In this document: positions 27,404 through 36,233 of the stretch, in pieces
How positions within the stretch are numbered: position 1 is the first letter of the stretch
Layout of the letters: each line of letters opens with the position of its first letter
Notes under the pieces: generated by a model
Database searches by the model: none
What the model saw: the letters and a program-made list of their open reading frames with translations, nothing else
Told to the model about the DNA's origin: nothing
Assembly: GCF_002127655.1 (NCBI RefSeq)
Contig: NZ_NEHB01000005.1
Coordinates: 116,639-180,638, forward strand
From: Janthinobacterium sp. GW456P
GTDB lineage: Bacteria > Pseudomonadota > Gammaproteobacteria > Burkholderiales > Burkholderiaceae_D
Direction of reading: 5' to 3'
DNA length: 64,000 nt
Made by a program: the position numbers and the translations under genes

Positions 27404-27832
27404 ATGGCCCTCGAAACCACCGCCGCCGGCGGCGCATTGATCAAACTGTTTGGCGTGCCCGTGCTGGCCGGCGCCGCCGCCACGTCGCTGGGCTTTATGT
27501 TCATGTGGCCCCAATCCACGAAGGAGGCATTTATTCGTTTTTGTTCCAGCATCATCATTTCCACCTTTCTCGGCCCGCTGCTCGTGGCGGCCGTGCTGTC
27601 GTGGTGGCCCAGCCTGTTCGACAGTGCGAAAACCGTGGCGGGCCTGTATGGCGGCGACCCGGCCACGGGCTTCTTGTTTATCGCCGCGCCGCTGATGGTG
27701 GCGGCCGGCTTGCCCGCGTGGTGGGTATTGGGCGCCAGCGTGCGCTGGTTCGACAAGCGGCGCGGCAAGGATATCGGCGAACTGGCGGTCGATGCGGCCG
27801 CCGTCGTCAAGGATGTGCGGGGCGTGCTGTGA
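27404..27832 (+). CDS. holin-like membrane protein
   Basis: A 142-residue protein with three hydrophobic segments (about residues 14-33, 45-66 and 87-108) and a charged C-terminus (RWFDKRRGKD). It lies directly before the endolysin gene, the standard holin position. It would form the inner-membrane lesion that releases endolysin and tailocin particles. Its stop overlaps the endolysin GTG (GTGA). Confidence 0.8.
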   Translation: MALETTAAGGALIKLFGVPVLAGAAATSLGFMFMWPQSTKEAFIRFCSSIIISTFLGPLLVAAVLSWWPSLFDSAKTVAGLYGGDPATGFLFIAAPLMVAAGLPAWWVLGASVRWFDKRRGKDIGELAVDAAAVVKDVRGVL

Positions 27833-28344
27833 CGGGCGCGCAATTGATGCAGATCATGCCGCTGGCCGGCCGCCGCGCTACGCTGTTCCTGGCGCCCCTG
27901 AATGCGGCGATGGCCGAGTTCAGCATCGATACGCCGCTGCGCCAGGCGGCGTTCCTGGCGCAGGTGGGCCACGAATCGGGACAGTTGCGCTACGTGCGCG
28001 AGTTGGCCAGCGGCGCTGCCTATGAAGGTCGCGCGGACCTGGGCAATGTGATCGCCGGCGATGGCGTGCGCTTCAAGGGGCGCGGCTTGCTGCAGGTGAC
28101 GGGGCGCGCCAATTATGCGGCGTGCGGCGTGGCGTTGGGCCTGGACCTGCTGGCGGCGCCGCAGTTGCTGGAGCAAACGACTTTTGCGTGTCGCTCGGCC
28201 GGCTGGTTCTGGCAATCGCGCGGGCTGAACCGGTTGGCCGATGCGGGCGACCAGGAACGGGTGACGCGCCATATCAACGGTGGCGTCAACGGCCTGGCCG
28301 AACGCCTGGCCTTGTACCGCGTCGCGCGCAAGGTGCTGGCATGA
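27829..28344 (+). CDS. GH19 endolysin
   Basis: A 171-residue chitinase-like (GH19) muramidase/lysozyme. The catalytic Glu lies in QVGHESGQLRYVRE, and the substrate-cleft motif GVRFKGRGLLQVTGRANY is intact, followed by the C-terminal ITRHINGG-type segment VTRHINGGVNG. It has no signal peptide, so release depends on the holin. The GTG overlapping the holin stop is the likely start; an ATG six codons later is the alternative. Confidence 0.9.
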   Translation: MTGAQLMQIMPLAGRRATLFLAPLNAAMAEFSIDTPLRQAAFLAQVGHESGQLRYVRELASGAAYEGRADLGNVIAGDGVRFKGRGLLQVTGRANYAACGVALGLDLLAAPQLLEQTTFACRSAGWFWQSRGLNRLADAGDQERVTRHINGGVNGLAERLALYRVARKVLA

Positions 28345-28667
28345 AGCCGTCGTTGAGCATTGTGGCCATGCTGCTGTTGCTGGGGGCAGCCGTGTTTTGC
28401 GCGCAACGCTGGGGCCGTGAAACGGGCCGTGCCGCGTGCGCGGCGCAAGTACTCGACGTGCAAGCCGTGTTGCGGCGCCAGAGCCAGGCGCTCGATACGA
28501 TGCGGGAAGAGGGCGCACGCCGGTCGGCGCGGGTACGCCAGGCGTTGGCCACGGCGCAGACCGGGCAGGCGGACGCGCAAGCGGCTGCGGCGCGCATCCT
28601 GGCGCTGCAACCCGCAGGCGGTGCCTGCCTGGCCGCCGAGGCGCTGATCGCCAGCGAAATGCCATGA
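28341..28667 (+). CDS. Rz-like inner-membrane spanin
   Basis: A 108-residue protein with one N-terminal membrane segment (LSIVAMLLLLGAAVFCA) and a long, charged helical periplasmic part (VLRRQSQALDTMREEGARRSARV...). This is the usual architecture of an i-spanin. It overlaps the endolysin by 4 bases and the next gene by 4 bases. Confidence 0.75.
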   Translation: MKPSLSIVAMLLLLGAAVFCAQRWGRETGRAACAAQVLDVQAVLRRQSQALDTMREEGARRSARVRQALATAQTGQADAQAAAARILALQPAGGACLAAEALIASEMP

Positions 28668-28978
28668 GGCCGCTGCGTGAGCGCGTGGGGCGGCAGAGCG
28701 CGTGGTGGCGGGCAAGGAGGCGAGGTGTCAAAAGTGTCGCCAAGGTATTGTTGGCGAGTCTGCTGACCGGCTGCGCGGCATGCGGTCCAGCATCCCAGGT
28801 GGAGGCGTGGCAGGTGAGCGCGCCATGCATAGTCACGCGCCCCGTCGCGCCCGTCTTGCCGGCGGTGCCATCCCACGGCATCTTCGAGCAAGTACAGGCC
28901 TTGCTGGCGCGCGAGCACTTGCGGGCCGCCCACGTGCTTCAGCTGGAAGCGCTGCTCGATGCCTGTAGTGGCATCTAA
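28664..28978 (+). CDS. Rz1-like outer-membrane spanin lipoprotein
   Basis: A 104-residue protein with a signal sequence ending in a lipobox (LLASLLTGC), so the mature protein would be lipidated at the Cys. The following part is Pro-rich (TRPVAPVLPAVPSHG), as in o-spanins. Unlike lambda Rz1 it is not nested inside Rz but follows it with a 4-base overlap, and its predicted mature part is longer than usual. It is the last gene of the tailocin. Confidence 0.75.
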   Translation: MRPLRERVGRQSAWWRARRRGVKSVAKVLLASLLTGCAACGPASQVEAWQVSAPCIVTRPVAPVLPAVPSHGIFEQVQALLAREHLRAAHVLQLEALLDACSGI

Positions 28979-29165
28979 GCACAAGTCAGAGTCACCAGTC
29001 ACCAGTTTCATGCTGCCAGCCGTCGGTGAGGAGTAGTCTGCCAGCACTGCCGCCGTTGCCGCCTTCTGGTGCATGCGCGGGGCGGCATGCGAGAAAACGG
29101 TGCACCCGCCGTCGAATTGCTTGATCTCCGGTGATTTTCGGCAAAAATTCTGTATACAATCCACC

Positions 29166-29181
29166 TGGCACGATGCATGCA
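29166..29181 (+). promoter_or_regulatory. candidate sigma-54 promoter for the NCS2 permease
   Basis: TGGCACGATGCATGCA has the GG-N10-GC spacing and differs from consensus only at the first base of the -12 TTGC. A TGTATACA palindrome (29151-29158) lies just upstream and may be an operator. Nitrogen-linked sigma-54 control would suit a purine transporter (inference). Confidence 0.6.
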
Positions 29182-29215
29182 TTGCTAACTGGTCGTCCCA
29201 TCCAAGGAGCTTCGC

Positions 29216-29320
29216 ATGCACCATCTGCCGCCAGTGTGTTCCTGTTGTCCCGTTTCTCTCTTGTTTTTTCCATTCACCTGCGCCCATCCGGCGCGCGGTA
29301 ACCGAGGAAATGGAGCGTAA
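29216..29320 (+). CDS. Cys-rich leader peptide upstream of the permease (34 aa)
   Basis: A 34-residue ORF with a strong ribosome-binding site (CCAAGGAG, 5-8 bases before ATG). It contains PVCSCCPVSLLFFPF followed by a further Cys. Its TAA is directly followed by the permease ATG in the same frame, with no gap. That placement and the three-Cys cluster suggest a regulatory upstream ORF that couples translation to aminoacyl-tRNA or cysteine supply. It could also be fortuitous; no homologue can be checked here. Confidence 0.5.
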   Translation: MHHLPPVCSCCPVSLLFFPFTCAHPARGNRGNGA

Positions 29321-30820
29321 ATGGCCTCTCCCCGTTTGAAATCCATCCACCGCGGCGTGCCCGGTCGCGCGCCTGCCGCGCCATCGCCCGTCGATGAAAT
29401 CCTGCCGGCCGGGAAACTGTTCACCCTGGGTTTGCAGCACGTGCTCGTCATGTATGCGGGCGCCATCGCCGTGCCGCTGATCGTCGGCCGCGCGCTCAAG
29501 CTGCCGCCCGAGCAGGTGGCGGCGCTGATCAGCGCCGACCTGTTCTGCTGCGGCCTCGTGACCCTGATCCAGTCCCTGGGACTAGGCAAACATTTCGGCA
29601 TCCGCCTGCCCGTCATGATGGGCGTCACCTTTGCCGCCGTCAGCCCCATGCTGGCCATGGCGAACAATCCGGCGCTGGGCATCACCGGCATCTTTGGCGC
29701 CGTGATCGGCGCCGGCGTCGTGTCCATGCTGATCGCGCCCTTCATCAGCCGATTGCTGGCCCTGTTTCCGCCCGTGGTCACCGGCAGCATCATCGCCGTG
29801 ATCGGCGTGTCGCTGATGCGCGTGGGCGTAAACTGGGCCATGGGCGGGCCGCCAGCCATGGCGCAGATTGCCGATCCCGTTTTCCTCAAGATGGCCGCTG
29901 CCGCGACGGCGGCCGGCTTGCCCGCGCCGCCTGGCCCCGTGCCCATGATCGCCAACCCCGGCTACGGCGCGCTGGACAACATGGGCATCGCCTTCTTCGT
30001 GCTGGCCGTCATCTTGTTGGTGGCCAAGTATGGCCGTGGTTTCCTGCCGAATATCGCCGTGTTGATCGGCATCATCGCCGGCACGGCCCTGTCGTTTGCG
30101 CTGGGCAAGGCCGATTTCGCCAAGGTGGCCGGCGCCAAGGCGTTTGCCATCGTCACGCCGTTCCAGTTCGGTATGCCGACTTTCGACCTGGTTGCCATCG
30201 CGACCATGAGCCTGGTGATGATCGTCGTCATGATCGAGTCGCTGGGTATGTTCCTGGCCTTGGGCGAGATGACGGGCAAGCGTATCGAACAGGCCGACAT
30301 CGGCCGCGGCTTGCGCGTCGATGGTCTGGGAACATTGATCGGCGGTATCTTCAATACCTTTCCGTACACCTCGTTTTCGCAAAACGTGGGCCTGGTGGGC
30401 GTGACGGGCGTGCGCAGCCGCTGGGTCTGCGTGGCGGCCGGCATCATCCTGCTCATCATGGGATTGATCCCGAAGATCGCGCAGACGGCCGAAGCCGTGC
30501 CGGCGTTCGTGCTGGGCGGGGCAGGGCTGGTGATGTTCGGCATGGTCGCCGCCACGGGCATCCGCATTCTGGCCGGCGTCGATTACAAGAGCAACCGCAA
30601 CAACCTGTTCATCGTGGCCCTGGCTATCGGTTTCGGCATGCTGCCGCTGGTAGCCGAGCAATATGCGCAGCACATGCCGAAAGTCCTGTCGCCGTTGCTG
30701 CACAGCGGCATCCTCCTGGCCGCCATCGTTGCCGTGCTGCTCAATCTGTTCTTCAACGGGCTGGCGTCAAGCGAAAAAGCGCGGGAGCAGGCGCGCGCGA
30801 GCAGCCATGGCAGCGAATGA
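29321..30820 (+). CDS. NCS2-family nucleobase (xanthine/urate) permease
   Basis: A 499-residue inner-membrane transporter with about 12-14 hydrophobic segments, of the nucleobase:cation symporter-2 family. Typical elements are GLQHVLVMYAGAIAVPLIVG near the N-terminus, the substrate-site segment MIVVMIESLGMFLALGEMTGK with its conserved Glu, and NTFPYTSFSQNVGLVGVTGV. These agree with xanthine or uric acid carriers (XanQ/UacT group) rather than uracil carriers. The ATG has GGAG 6 bases upstream. The gene stands alone behind the leader ORF and faces the kinase gene convergently. Confidence 0.9.
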   Translation: MASPRLKSIHRGVPGRAPAAPSPVDEILPAGKLFTLGLQHVLVMYAGAIAVPLIVGRALKLPPEQVAALISADLFCCGLVTLIQSLGLGKHFGIRLPVMMGVTFAAVSPMLAMANNPALGITGIFGAVIGAGVVSMLIAPFISRLLALFPPVVTGSIIAVIGVSLMRVGVNWAMGGPPAMAQIADPVFLKMAAAATAAGLPAPPGPVPMIANPGYGALDNMGIAFFVLAVILLVAKYGRGFLPNIAVLIGIIAGTALSFALGKADFAKVAGAKAFAIVTPFQFGMPTFDLVAIATMSLVMIVVMIESLGMFLALGEMTGKRIEQADIGRGLRVDGLGTLIGGIFNTFPYTSFSQNVGLVGVTGVRSRWVCVAAGIILLIMGLIPKIAQTAEAVPAFVLGGAGLVMFGMVAATGIRILAGVDYKSNRNNLFIVALAIGFGMLPLVAEQYAQHMPKVLSPLLHSGILLAAIVAVLLNLFFNGLASSEKAREQARASSHGSE

Positions 30821-30854
30821 GGCACGGCCGGCGCCGTGAACGCGGCGCTGCCGC

Positions 30855-33800
30855 TCAGCCAGGCGGCAGCACCCTGAGCACCACGCAATTGCGCCCTTCA
30901 TCCTTGGCGTGGTACAGCGCGGCATCGGCCAGGCGCAGCAGGGCGTCCGGATCGGCGGCTCCCGGTGCCGGCTGGACCGCGATGCCGACGCTGATCGTCA
31001 CCTGCCGCGCCTCCGCGTTCGCGTGGGAGATACCGAGATCTTCGATCGCCCGCCGCAGTGCTTCGCCGATCTGGCGCGCTTCGTCCGCGCCGGTGTTGGG
31101 CAGCACGATCGAAAACTCTTCGCCGCCATAGCGCGCCGTCAGGTCGCCCGCGCGCCGCATGCCGGCCGCCAGCGCATGCGCGACCCGGACCAGGCATGCG
31201 TCGCCGGCCTGGTGGCCGTGACTGTCGTTGAAGCGCTTGAAGTAGTCGACATCGAGCATGATGACGGCAAGCGGCCGGCCGACGCGCGTGGCCCGCGCAC
31301 ATTCGGCACGCAACACGTCGTCGAAATGACGCCGGTTCGCCAGGCCGGTCAGACCGTCTGTGATGGACAAGGTCGCCAATTTGCGGTTGGCGTCTTCCAG
31401 CTGTTCCGTGCGTTCGGCAACGCGCCGTTCGAGGCTGTCATGCAGCCTGGCGCTGGAGATCGAGATCATCGCCTGTGCGCCGAGCATGCGCAGGAACGCC
31501 ACGCGCTCCTCCGTGAACGAGGCTTCGGCAAGCCGGTTTTCGAAGTACAGGATGCCGCCGATCTGGCCGCCGTGCCGTATCGGCAGGCACATGGCGGCGC
31601 GCGGGCGCTGCAATTGCACGTAAGGGTCGGCGGCAAAGCGCGAGGCGCCCGTGATGCTGTCCTCGATCACCTCGGCGCCGGTGCGAATGACGTAGCGCAG
31701 CAGCGACAGCGGGAACTGCGGGTCGCTGGCGGCGTTCAGGTCGAGCGGGCGCGCTTGCAGGACGGCGACGCCATCGCCATCGATATTGGCTTCCAGCTGG
31801 TAGCTGCCATCGGACAGCAGCAGCAGGCGCGCCACCTGCGCGCCGGCGTTTTCGCACACGATGGAAATAAGGCGCGTCAGCACGTTGCGCAGGCCCACTT
31901 CGTTGGACAGGATCTGCGACGCTTTCAGCAGCGACACCAGGTCGAGCGCTGAACTGCCGTGCGTGTGGGAGACGGAATGCCGTTGCGCGCCGCGGCCATC
32001 CATCCTTGACAGCAGTGCGCCATGGCGCGCCTGCAGCTGCGCCACCTTGCCCTGCGCGCCCCACTGGCCGTAATGCGCGATGGCGTCCTGGATGAAGATG
32101 CCGGCCACGCGCGCATGTCCCTGGTCGAACCAGCATTCGCCGCACAGTTCATTGCCCAGCGCTTGCATGTTGACGTAGCCCGCCAGGCCGGCCGCGTCGA
32201 TCGCCTGCTGGTAGCAGCGCGTGGCCAGCTGCAGGTCTTTCCGGTAGCGTGCCATCTCTGCCATCACCAGCAGGTGCTTGGCGTCGCTATTGTCCGAGCC
32301 TTGCCTGGACCAGTCGGCGAGGCTCGTTTGCAGCGTGTCGACCACGGCCAGCATATCGCCCGCATCGGCACGCGCAGGATCGCGCCGCAAGGCGCGGATC
32401 AGGATCAGCGCGGCGTAGAAGCTGCACTCGGCAACCTTGGCCTGGCCGCGCATGATCTGGGTGACTATGCCAAGCTGGCCGGCCAGCGGCTCGGCGTCGG
32501 CGCTGTCGAACAAGTAGGCGTTGCGTATTTTCCCCTGCAAGAAGTAGGCGCGGTACAGCTGCGAGCCGCCATACTGATCGAGGAAGCGCGCCTCGCTGAA
32601 AGCCCCATCATCGTAGCTGTCGTGACGGGGCAGCAGGCCCATCAGGCATTTGATCGGCTGGACCGCGGCGGCGACGCAGCAATCGGCCATCGCCTGCTGG
32701 CCGTTGGCGCGCATCAGTGCCAGGTCGTGCTCGATGTCGTGCATCAGGTGCGGCAGGTAGTCGCCGAGGATGATGCGGTCGGTGGCGCGCACGGCCGCCA
32801 CCACGCCGACTTGCACGAAGTCGGCGATTTCCAGCGCCCAGCCAAACGCTTCTTCGTACAGGGCGTCGGAGCTGCGCAGCGGCTGCGTCCAGTGATTGCA
32901 GAGCGCGCCGAACATCAGGCCCGTGAGCGTGCGCGTCTGCAGGTTGGCACGGCGCCTGGCCAGCGCCATCGCCATCGCCCCGAAGGCGTAGCCGCGTGCA
33001 ATGTCGCCGCTGTACAGCGCAAGCATCATCGCGTAGCCGACATAGGCGACAGCGCTGAAATCGCTGTTTCCCCGCTGTATCGACAGCCGCGTCATCGACA
33101 CCACCATCAGCGCGCTCAGATCCTGCTGGCCGGCGTAATAGCTGGCCATCCACAGGCCCTGCATCATCTGCATGGCGGCTACGGCGTCCGGTTCGCACAT
33201 GTCATCGGCCGCCAGCAGGGTGTCGGGCGCGTGCGCGCCAGGCTGCCGCCCGATATCGGCGAGAATGTCGCTGAAGCGCGCTTTCATCTGCGCCACCTCG
33301 TGCGGAATGTCGATGTGCAGCAGGGCCAGGCCGTCGCGCTGCACGGCGATGGCGTCGAGCAGGCGGCCCTGCAATTGATACTGGTGCGCCTGGATGGCGA
33401 TGCAGCGCACCTGCAGCAAGGGGCTCAAGGCGCGGGCGCGCACCAGCGGGTAAATCGCCTCGGCCGTATCGAACTGGCCGCACAGGTAAGCCGCTTCGGC
33501 CGCGCCCAGCTGCAGGTCGAGCCAGAGGCCGACATGGACCTTCCACGTCTGCGCCGGCAGCAGCTCGAGACCTATGCGCATGTGTTCCAGGGTAGACTGG
33601 AACGCGGCGGAACGTCGTGCCTTGACGCCGGCCTGCAGATTGAGCGTCGCCAGCTGCACGCGCTCGTCCGCATCTTTGATCAGCGCGCGACCGGCGTTGA
33701 GCTGCTCGACGATTTCAAACAGTGTTGCGTCCTGGTGCTGCGGCGCCGTATGCCGCAGGAGCAAGCGGCCGATGAGCAGATGGTTGGCCACGCGCGTAGC

Positions 33801-35897
33801 GTCGTCGGCGATCAGGTAGGCGGCCTGCTGCACCCGGTCGTGCAGGAAGCGGTAAGCGACGCCGCTGTTGGCCGCATCGTTGTCGCCACTGACGTACTTA
33901 TAGCGTTCGTCGAGCGGCTGGATCAAGCCTGCCCTGAGCGCCGGCCACAGGTCTTGCTGCGTTCGGCGGGGCGCGCGATCCACTGCCAGCGCGAGCGTAT
34001 CGAGCGTGAAGCGGTTGCCGCAGGAGGCGGCCAGTTGCAGCAGATGCTGCGTCACCGTGGGCAGGCGGCGGATTTTTTCCAGCAGTACCTCGACCACGTT
34101 GTCGGTATATGTGGCCTGTTCTATCGCGGGCAGGTCCCAGTCCCAGCAATCGTCGGCGGCCCGGTAGCGCAGATGGCCCGTTTCATTGAGCGAAGCGAGG
34201 AACTGGTTGAGAAAAAAGGGATTGCCGGCCGTCTTGCGGTAGCAAATACTGGTCAACGGCGCACAATCGTGGGTTGCCACGCGCACGGTGGCCGAGACCA
34301 TTTGCGCCACCTGCGGCTCGGTCAATGCGCTCAGTAACAGCGTCGACAGGCGTACCTCGCGCGCGCGCAGCTTGTCGCGCAGCGCGATCAGCGGATGCGC
34401 GTCGCTCACTTCGTTGTCGCGGTAGGCGCCGATGAACAGCATGCAGCTCTTGTCGCAGGAGACCATCAGCAGTTCGATCATTCGCAACGTGGCCGCATCG
34501 GCCCATTGCAGGTCGTCAAGGAACAGCACCAGCGGATGTCCGGCGCAGGCGAACACTTCGACGAAGCGGGGAAAGAGGCGGTCCAGGCGCAGCTGGGCCT
34601 GTGCCGGGTCCGACGCGGGCACCGCGTCCGTGGGGCCGACGACCAACGCCAGTTGGGGAATCAGTTCGACCAGCATGCCGATGCCGCTGCCCAGCGCTTC
34701 GTGCAGTTTGGCGGACCACTGCCGCAGCGTTTCCTCGGGCTGGCCGAGCAGCTGGCGCACCAGCCCCTGGAAGGCCTGGATCAGCGAGGCATACGGCACA
34801 TCGCGCTGGAGCTGGTCAAACTTACCGGACAGGAAGCAGCCGCGCCGCGCGATGATGGGCTTTTGCACTTCATTGACGACCGCCGACTTGCCGATGCCAG
34901 AATGGCCGGCCACCAGCAGCATCTCGCACTTGCCCGCGGCGCTGCGTTCAAATGCCGCCAGCAGCACGGCGATGGCATCCTCGCGCCCGTGCAGCGTTTG
35001 CGGCACGAGGAAACGGCCGTTGTGGTCGGACAGCTTGAGAACCTGCGCCGGCTTTTGCGCGCGGCATGCTTCCAGATCGCTGCGCAAACCCTGCAAGCTC
35101 TGGTAGCGCTGATCGGCATTTTTTTCCAGCAGCCGCTGGATGATCGGCAGTAGCTGGCCAGGCAAGCTTGCCAGCGCCGGGTGCGACCAGTCGGGACTGC
35201 GCGCAATGTGGCAATGCACGAGTTCCATCTCGTCGCCCGTCTCGAACGGCGCCTGGCCGGCCAGCAGTTCGTAGAAGGTGGCGCCCAGCGCATAGAAATC
35301 GGCGCGCCAATCGACGCGCCGGTTCATGCGTCCGGTCTGTTCCGGCGCCATGTAGCGCAGCGTTCCTTCCAGGGTCTGGAGATTGGCGATGCCTTGGCTT
35401 TCGTAAGGCAGTTCACAGGCGATGCCGAAGTCGATCAGCTGCAGCAGGCGCCGGCCGCCATTCCACACCAGATTGGCGGGATTGATGTCTTTGTGAATCA
35501 CGCCCTGACGATGAACCTCGTCCAGTGCCGCGCACAGTTGCAGCGCGATGTCGAAAAAGTCGTCCAGCGCCAAGGCGGGTTGCGACGGCATCCTGCGCGC
35601 CGCCACCTGCGCACGCAACACCTGGTCGAGCGCCTGGCCACCGCAATCTTCGACGATCATCGTCCAGCACCCGCCGTGCAGCTGCAGCGCCAGCGGATTC
35701 GCCACGCCAGGATGGCGGCAACGGCGCGCGATCGCATACTCGCGCTTGAATTGCGCCAGTTGCTGAAAGGAGGGGAACTGCTGATTGGGTTTCTTGACGA
35801 TCAGCGCGGTGCCATCGGCGGCCCTGGCACGGTAAACCCGTGAGCGGGCACCGCTGTGCAGCTGTTTGATGATCTCGTGGTCGAAAAGAGAGCGCAT
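30855..35897 (-). CDS. kinase-AAA-GAF-GGDEF signalling fusion (1680 aa)
   Basis: A very large cytoplasmic sensor. Residues 1-270 are a Ser/Thr kinase-like domain (catalytic loop HKDINPAN 135-142, DFG 156-158, APE 184-186). Residues 300-600 form a PknK/MalT-like ATPase (Walker A GHSGIGKS 331-338, Walker B LFLDDLQWAD). A long helical TPR-like section follows to about 1270, then a GAF domain to about 1490, a short coiled coil, and a diguanylate cyclase with GGEEF at 1591-1595 and an inhibitory RxxD site five residues before it. All domains look catalytically complete. The usual output of this family is a histidine kinase; here it is c-di-GMP synthesis. It stands alone. Confidence 0.9.
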   Translation of the reverse strand: MRSLFDHEIIKQLHSGARSRVYRARAADGTALIVKKPNQQFPSFQQLAQFKREYAIARRCRHPGVANPLALQLHGGCWTMIVEDCGGQALDQVLRAQVAARRMPSQPALALDDFFDIALQLCAALDEVHRQGVIHKDINPANLVWNGGRRLLQLIDFGIACELPYESQGIANLQTLEGTLRYMAPEQTGRMNRRVDWRADFYALGATFYELLAGQAPFETGDEMELVHCHIARSPDWSHPALASLPGQLLPIIQRLLEKNADQRYQSLQGLRSDLEACRAQKPAQVLKLSDHNGRFLVPQTLHGREDAIAVLLAAFERSAAGKCEMLLVAGHSGIGKSAVVNEVQKPIIARRGCFLSGKFDQLQRDVPYASLIQAFQGLVRQLLGQPEETLRQWSAKLHEALGSGIGMLVELIPQLALVVGPTDAVPASDPAQAQLRLDRLFPRFVEVFACAGHPLVLFLDDLQWADAATLRMIELLMVSCDKSCMLFIGAYRDNEVSDAHPLIALRDKLRAREVRLSTLLLSALTEPQVAQMVSATVRVATHDCAPLTSICYRKTAGNPFFLNQFLASLNETGHLRYRAADDCWDWDLPAIEQATYTDNVVEVLLEKIRRLPTVTQHLLQLAASCGNRFTLDTLALAVDRAPRRTQQDLWPALRAGLIQPLDERYKYVSGDNDAANSGVAYRFLHDRVQQAAYLIADDATRVANHLLIGRLLLRHTAPQHQDATLFEIVEQLNAGRALIKDADERVQLATLNLQAGVKARRSAAFQSTLEHMRIGLELLPAQTWKVHVGLWLDLQLGAAEAAYLCGQFDTAEAIYPLVRARALSPLLQVRCIAIQAHQYQLQGRLLDAIAVQRDGLALLHIDIPHEVAQMKARFSDILADIGRQPGAHAPDTLLAADDMCEPDAVAAMQMMQGLWMASYYAGQQDLSALMVVSMTRLSIQRGNSDFSAVAYVGYAMMLALYSGDIARGYAFGAMAMALARRRANLQTRTLTGLMFGALCNHWTQPLRSSDALYEEAFGWALEIADFVQVGVVAAVRATDRIILGDYLPHLMHDIEHDLALMRANGQQAMADCCVAAAVQPIKCLMGLLPRHDSYDDGAFSEARFLDQYGGSQLYRAYFLQGKIRNAYLFDSADAEPLAGQLGIVTQIMRGQAKVAECSFYAALILIRALRRDPARADAGDMLAVVDTLQTSLADWSRQGSDNSDAKHLLVMAEMARYRKDLQLATRCYQQAIDAAGLAGYVNMQALGNELCGECWFDQGHARVAGIFIQDAIAHYGQWGAQGKVAQLQARHGALLSRMDGRGAQRHSVSHTHGSSALDLVSLLKASQILSNEVGLRNVLTRLISIVCENAGAQVARLLLLSDGSYQLEANIDGDGVAVLQARPLDLNAASDPQFPLSLLRYVIRTGAEVIEDSITGASRFAADPYVQLQRPRAAMCLPIRHGGQIGGILYFENRLAEASFTEERVAFLRMLGAQAMISISSARLHDSLERRVAERTEQLEDANRKLATLSITDGLTGLANRRHFDDVLRAECARATRVGRPLAVIMLDVDYFKRFNDSHGHQAGDACLVRVAHALAAGMRRAGDLTARYGGEEFSIVLPNTGADEARQIGEALRRAIEDLGISHANAEARQVTISVGIAVQPAPGAADPDALLRLADAALYHAKDEGRNCVVLRVLPPG

Positions 35898-36233
35898 GGG
35901 CTAGCAGTACACAGACGGTTGCGGGAGCCTGGAGGCGCACATTTCGGAATATTACTTGATTGTAAGTATTATATCAGTAGGGGGCTGTGGAGGAGGGAGA
36001 GGGGGCGATGTGTTGTAAAAACATCAGTGGGAGCAGGTTAGTCCGGGTGTGGGCATTGATCGTGATGACAGTCGCGGCAAGTTGAAGAAGTGGAGGTGAT
36101 GGAGGTGTCGGAATTTACAGACAAGGAAGAGTTACGCGTAGATGCCGCCCCTCGGCCAGCACATGCTATTGGGCAAGATACAAGAGGATTTTCTGGAATT
36201 GAGAAAGCCTCCATACCTTTCTTGAACTAGTTA
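35898..36233. other. intergenic stretch with the kinase promoter
   Basis: No gene is visible. On the minus strand an extended -10 element (TGATATAAT, 35968-35976) lies about 70 bases upstream of the kinase-GGDEF start, with no recognisable -35. The remainder shows no repeat or ORF of note. Confidence 0.5.

Larger units (their letters stand above)
13496..28978 (+). mobile_element. F-type (non-contractile) tailocin gene cluster
   Basis: About 15.5 kb of phage tail, regulatory and lysis genes lie between prpE and an NCS2 permease gene. Order: S24 repressor (minus strand), HTH protein, Q-like zinc-finger protein, tail tube, frameshifted chaperones, tape measure, five tip/fibre proteins, holin, GH19 endolysin, two spanins. 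All genes are intact and tail genes overlap by 1-4 bases. No integrase, terminase, portal, capsid, protease or replication gene is present, and I see no flanking att repeat. This matches phage-tail-like bacteriocins. A headless prophage remnant is the alternative, but the conserved frameshift and lysis set argue for maintenance. Confidence 0.75.

Noticed and set aside
13496-28978. Complete prophage
   Set aside because: No integrase, terminase, portal, capsid, head protease or replication gene was found on either strand, and no flanking direct repeat was seen.
32022-34337. A 771-codon plus-strand frame inside the kinase-GGDEF gene
   Set aside because: The opposite strand carries continuous conserved domains. 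The plus frame has no ribosome-binding site or recognisable motif.
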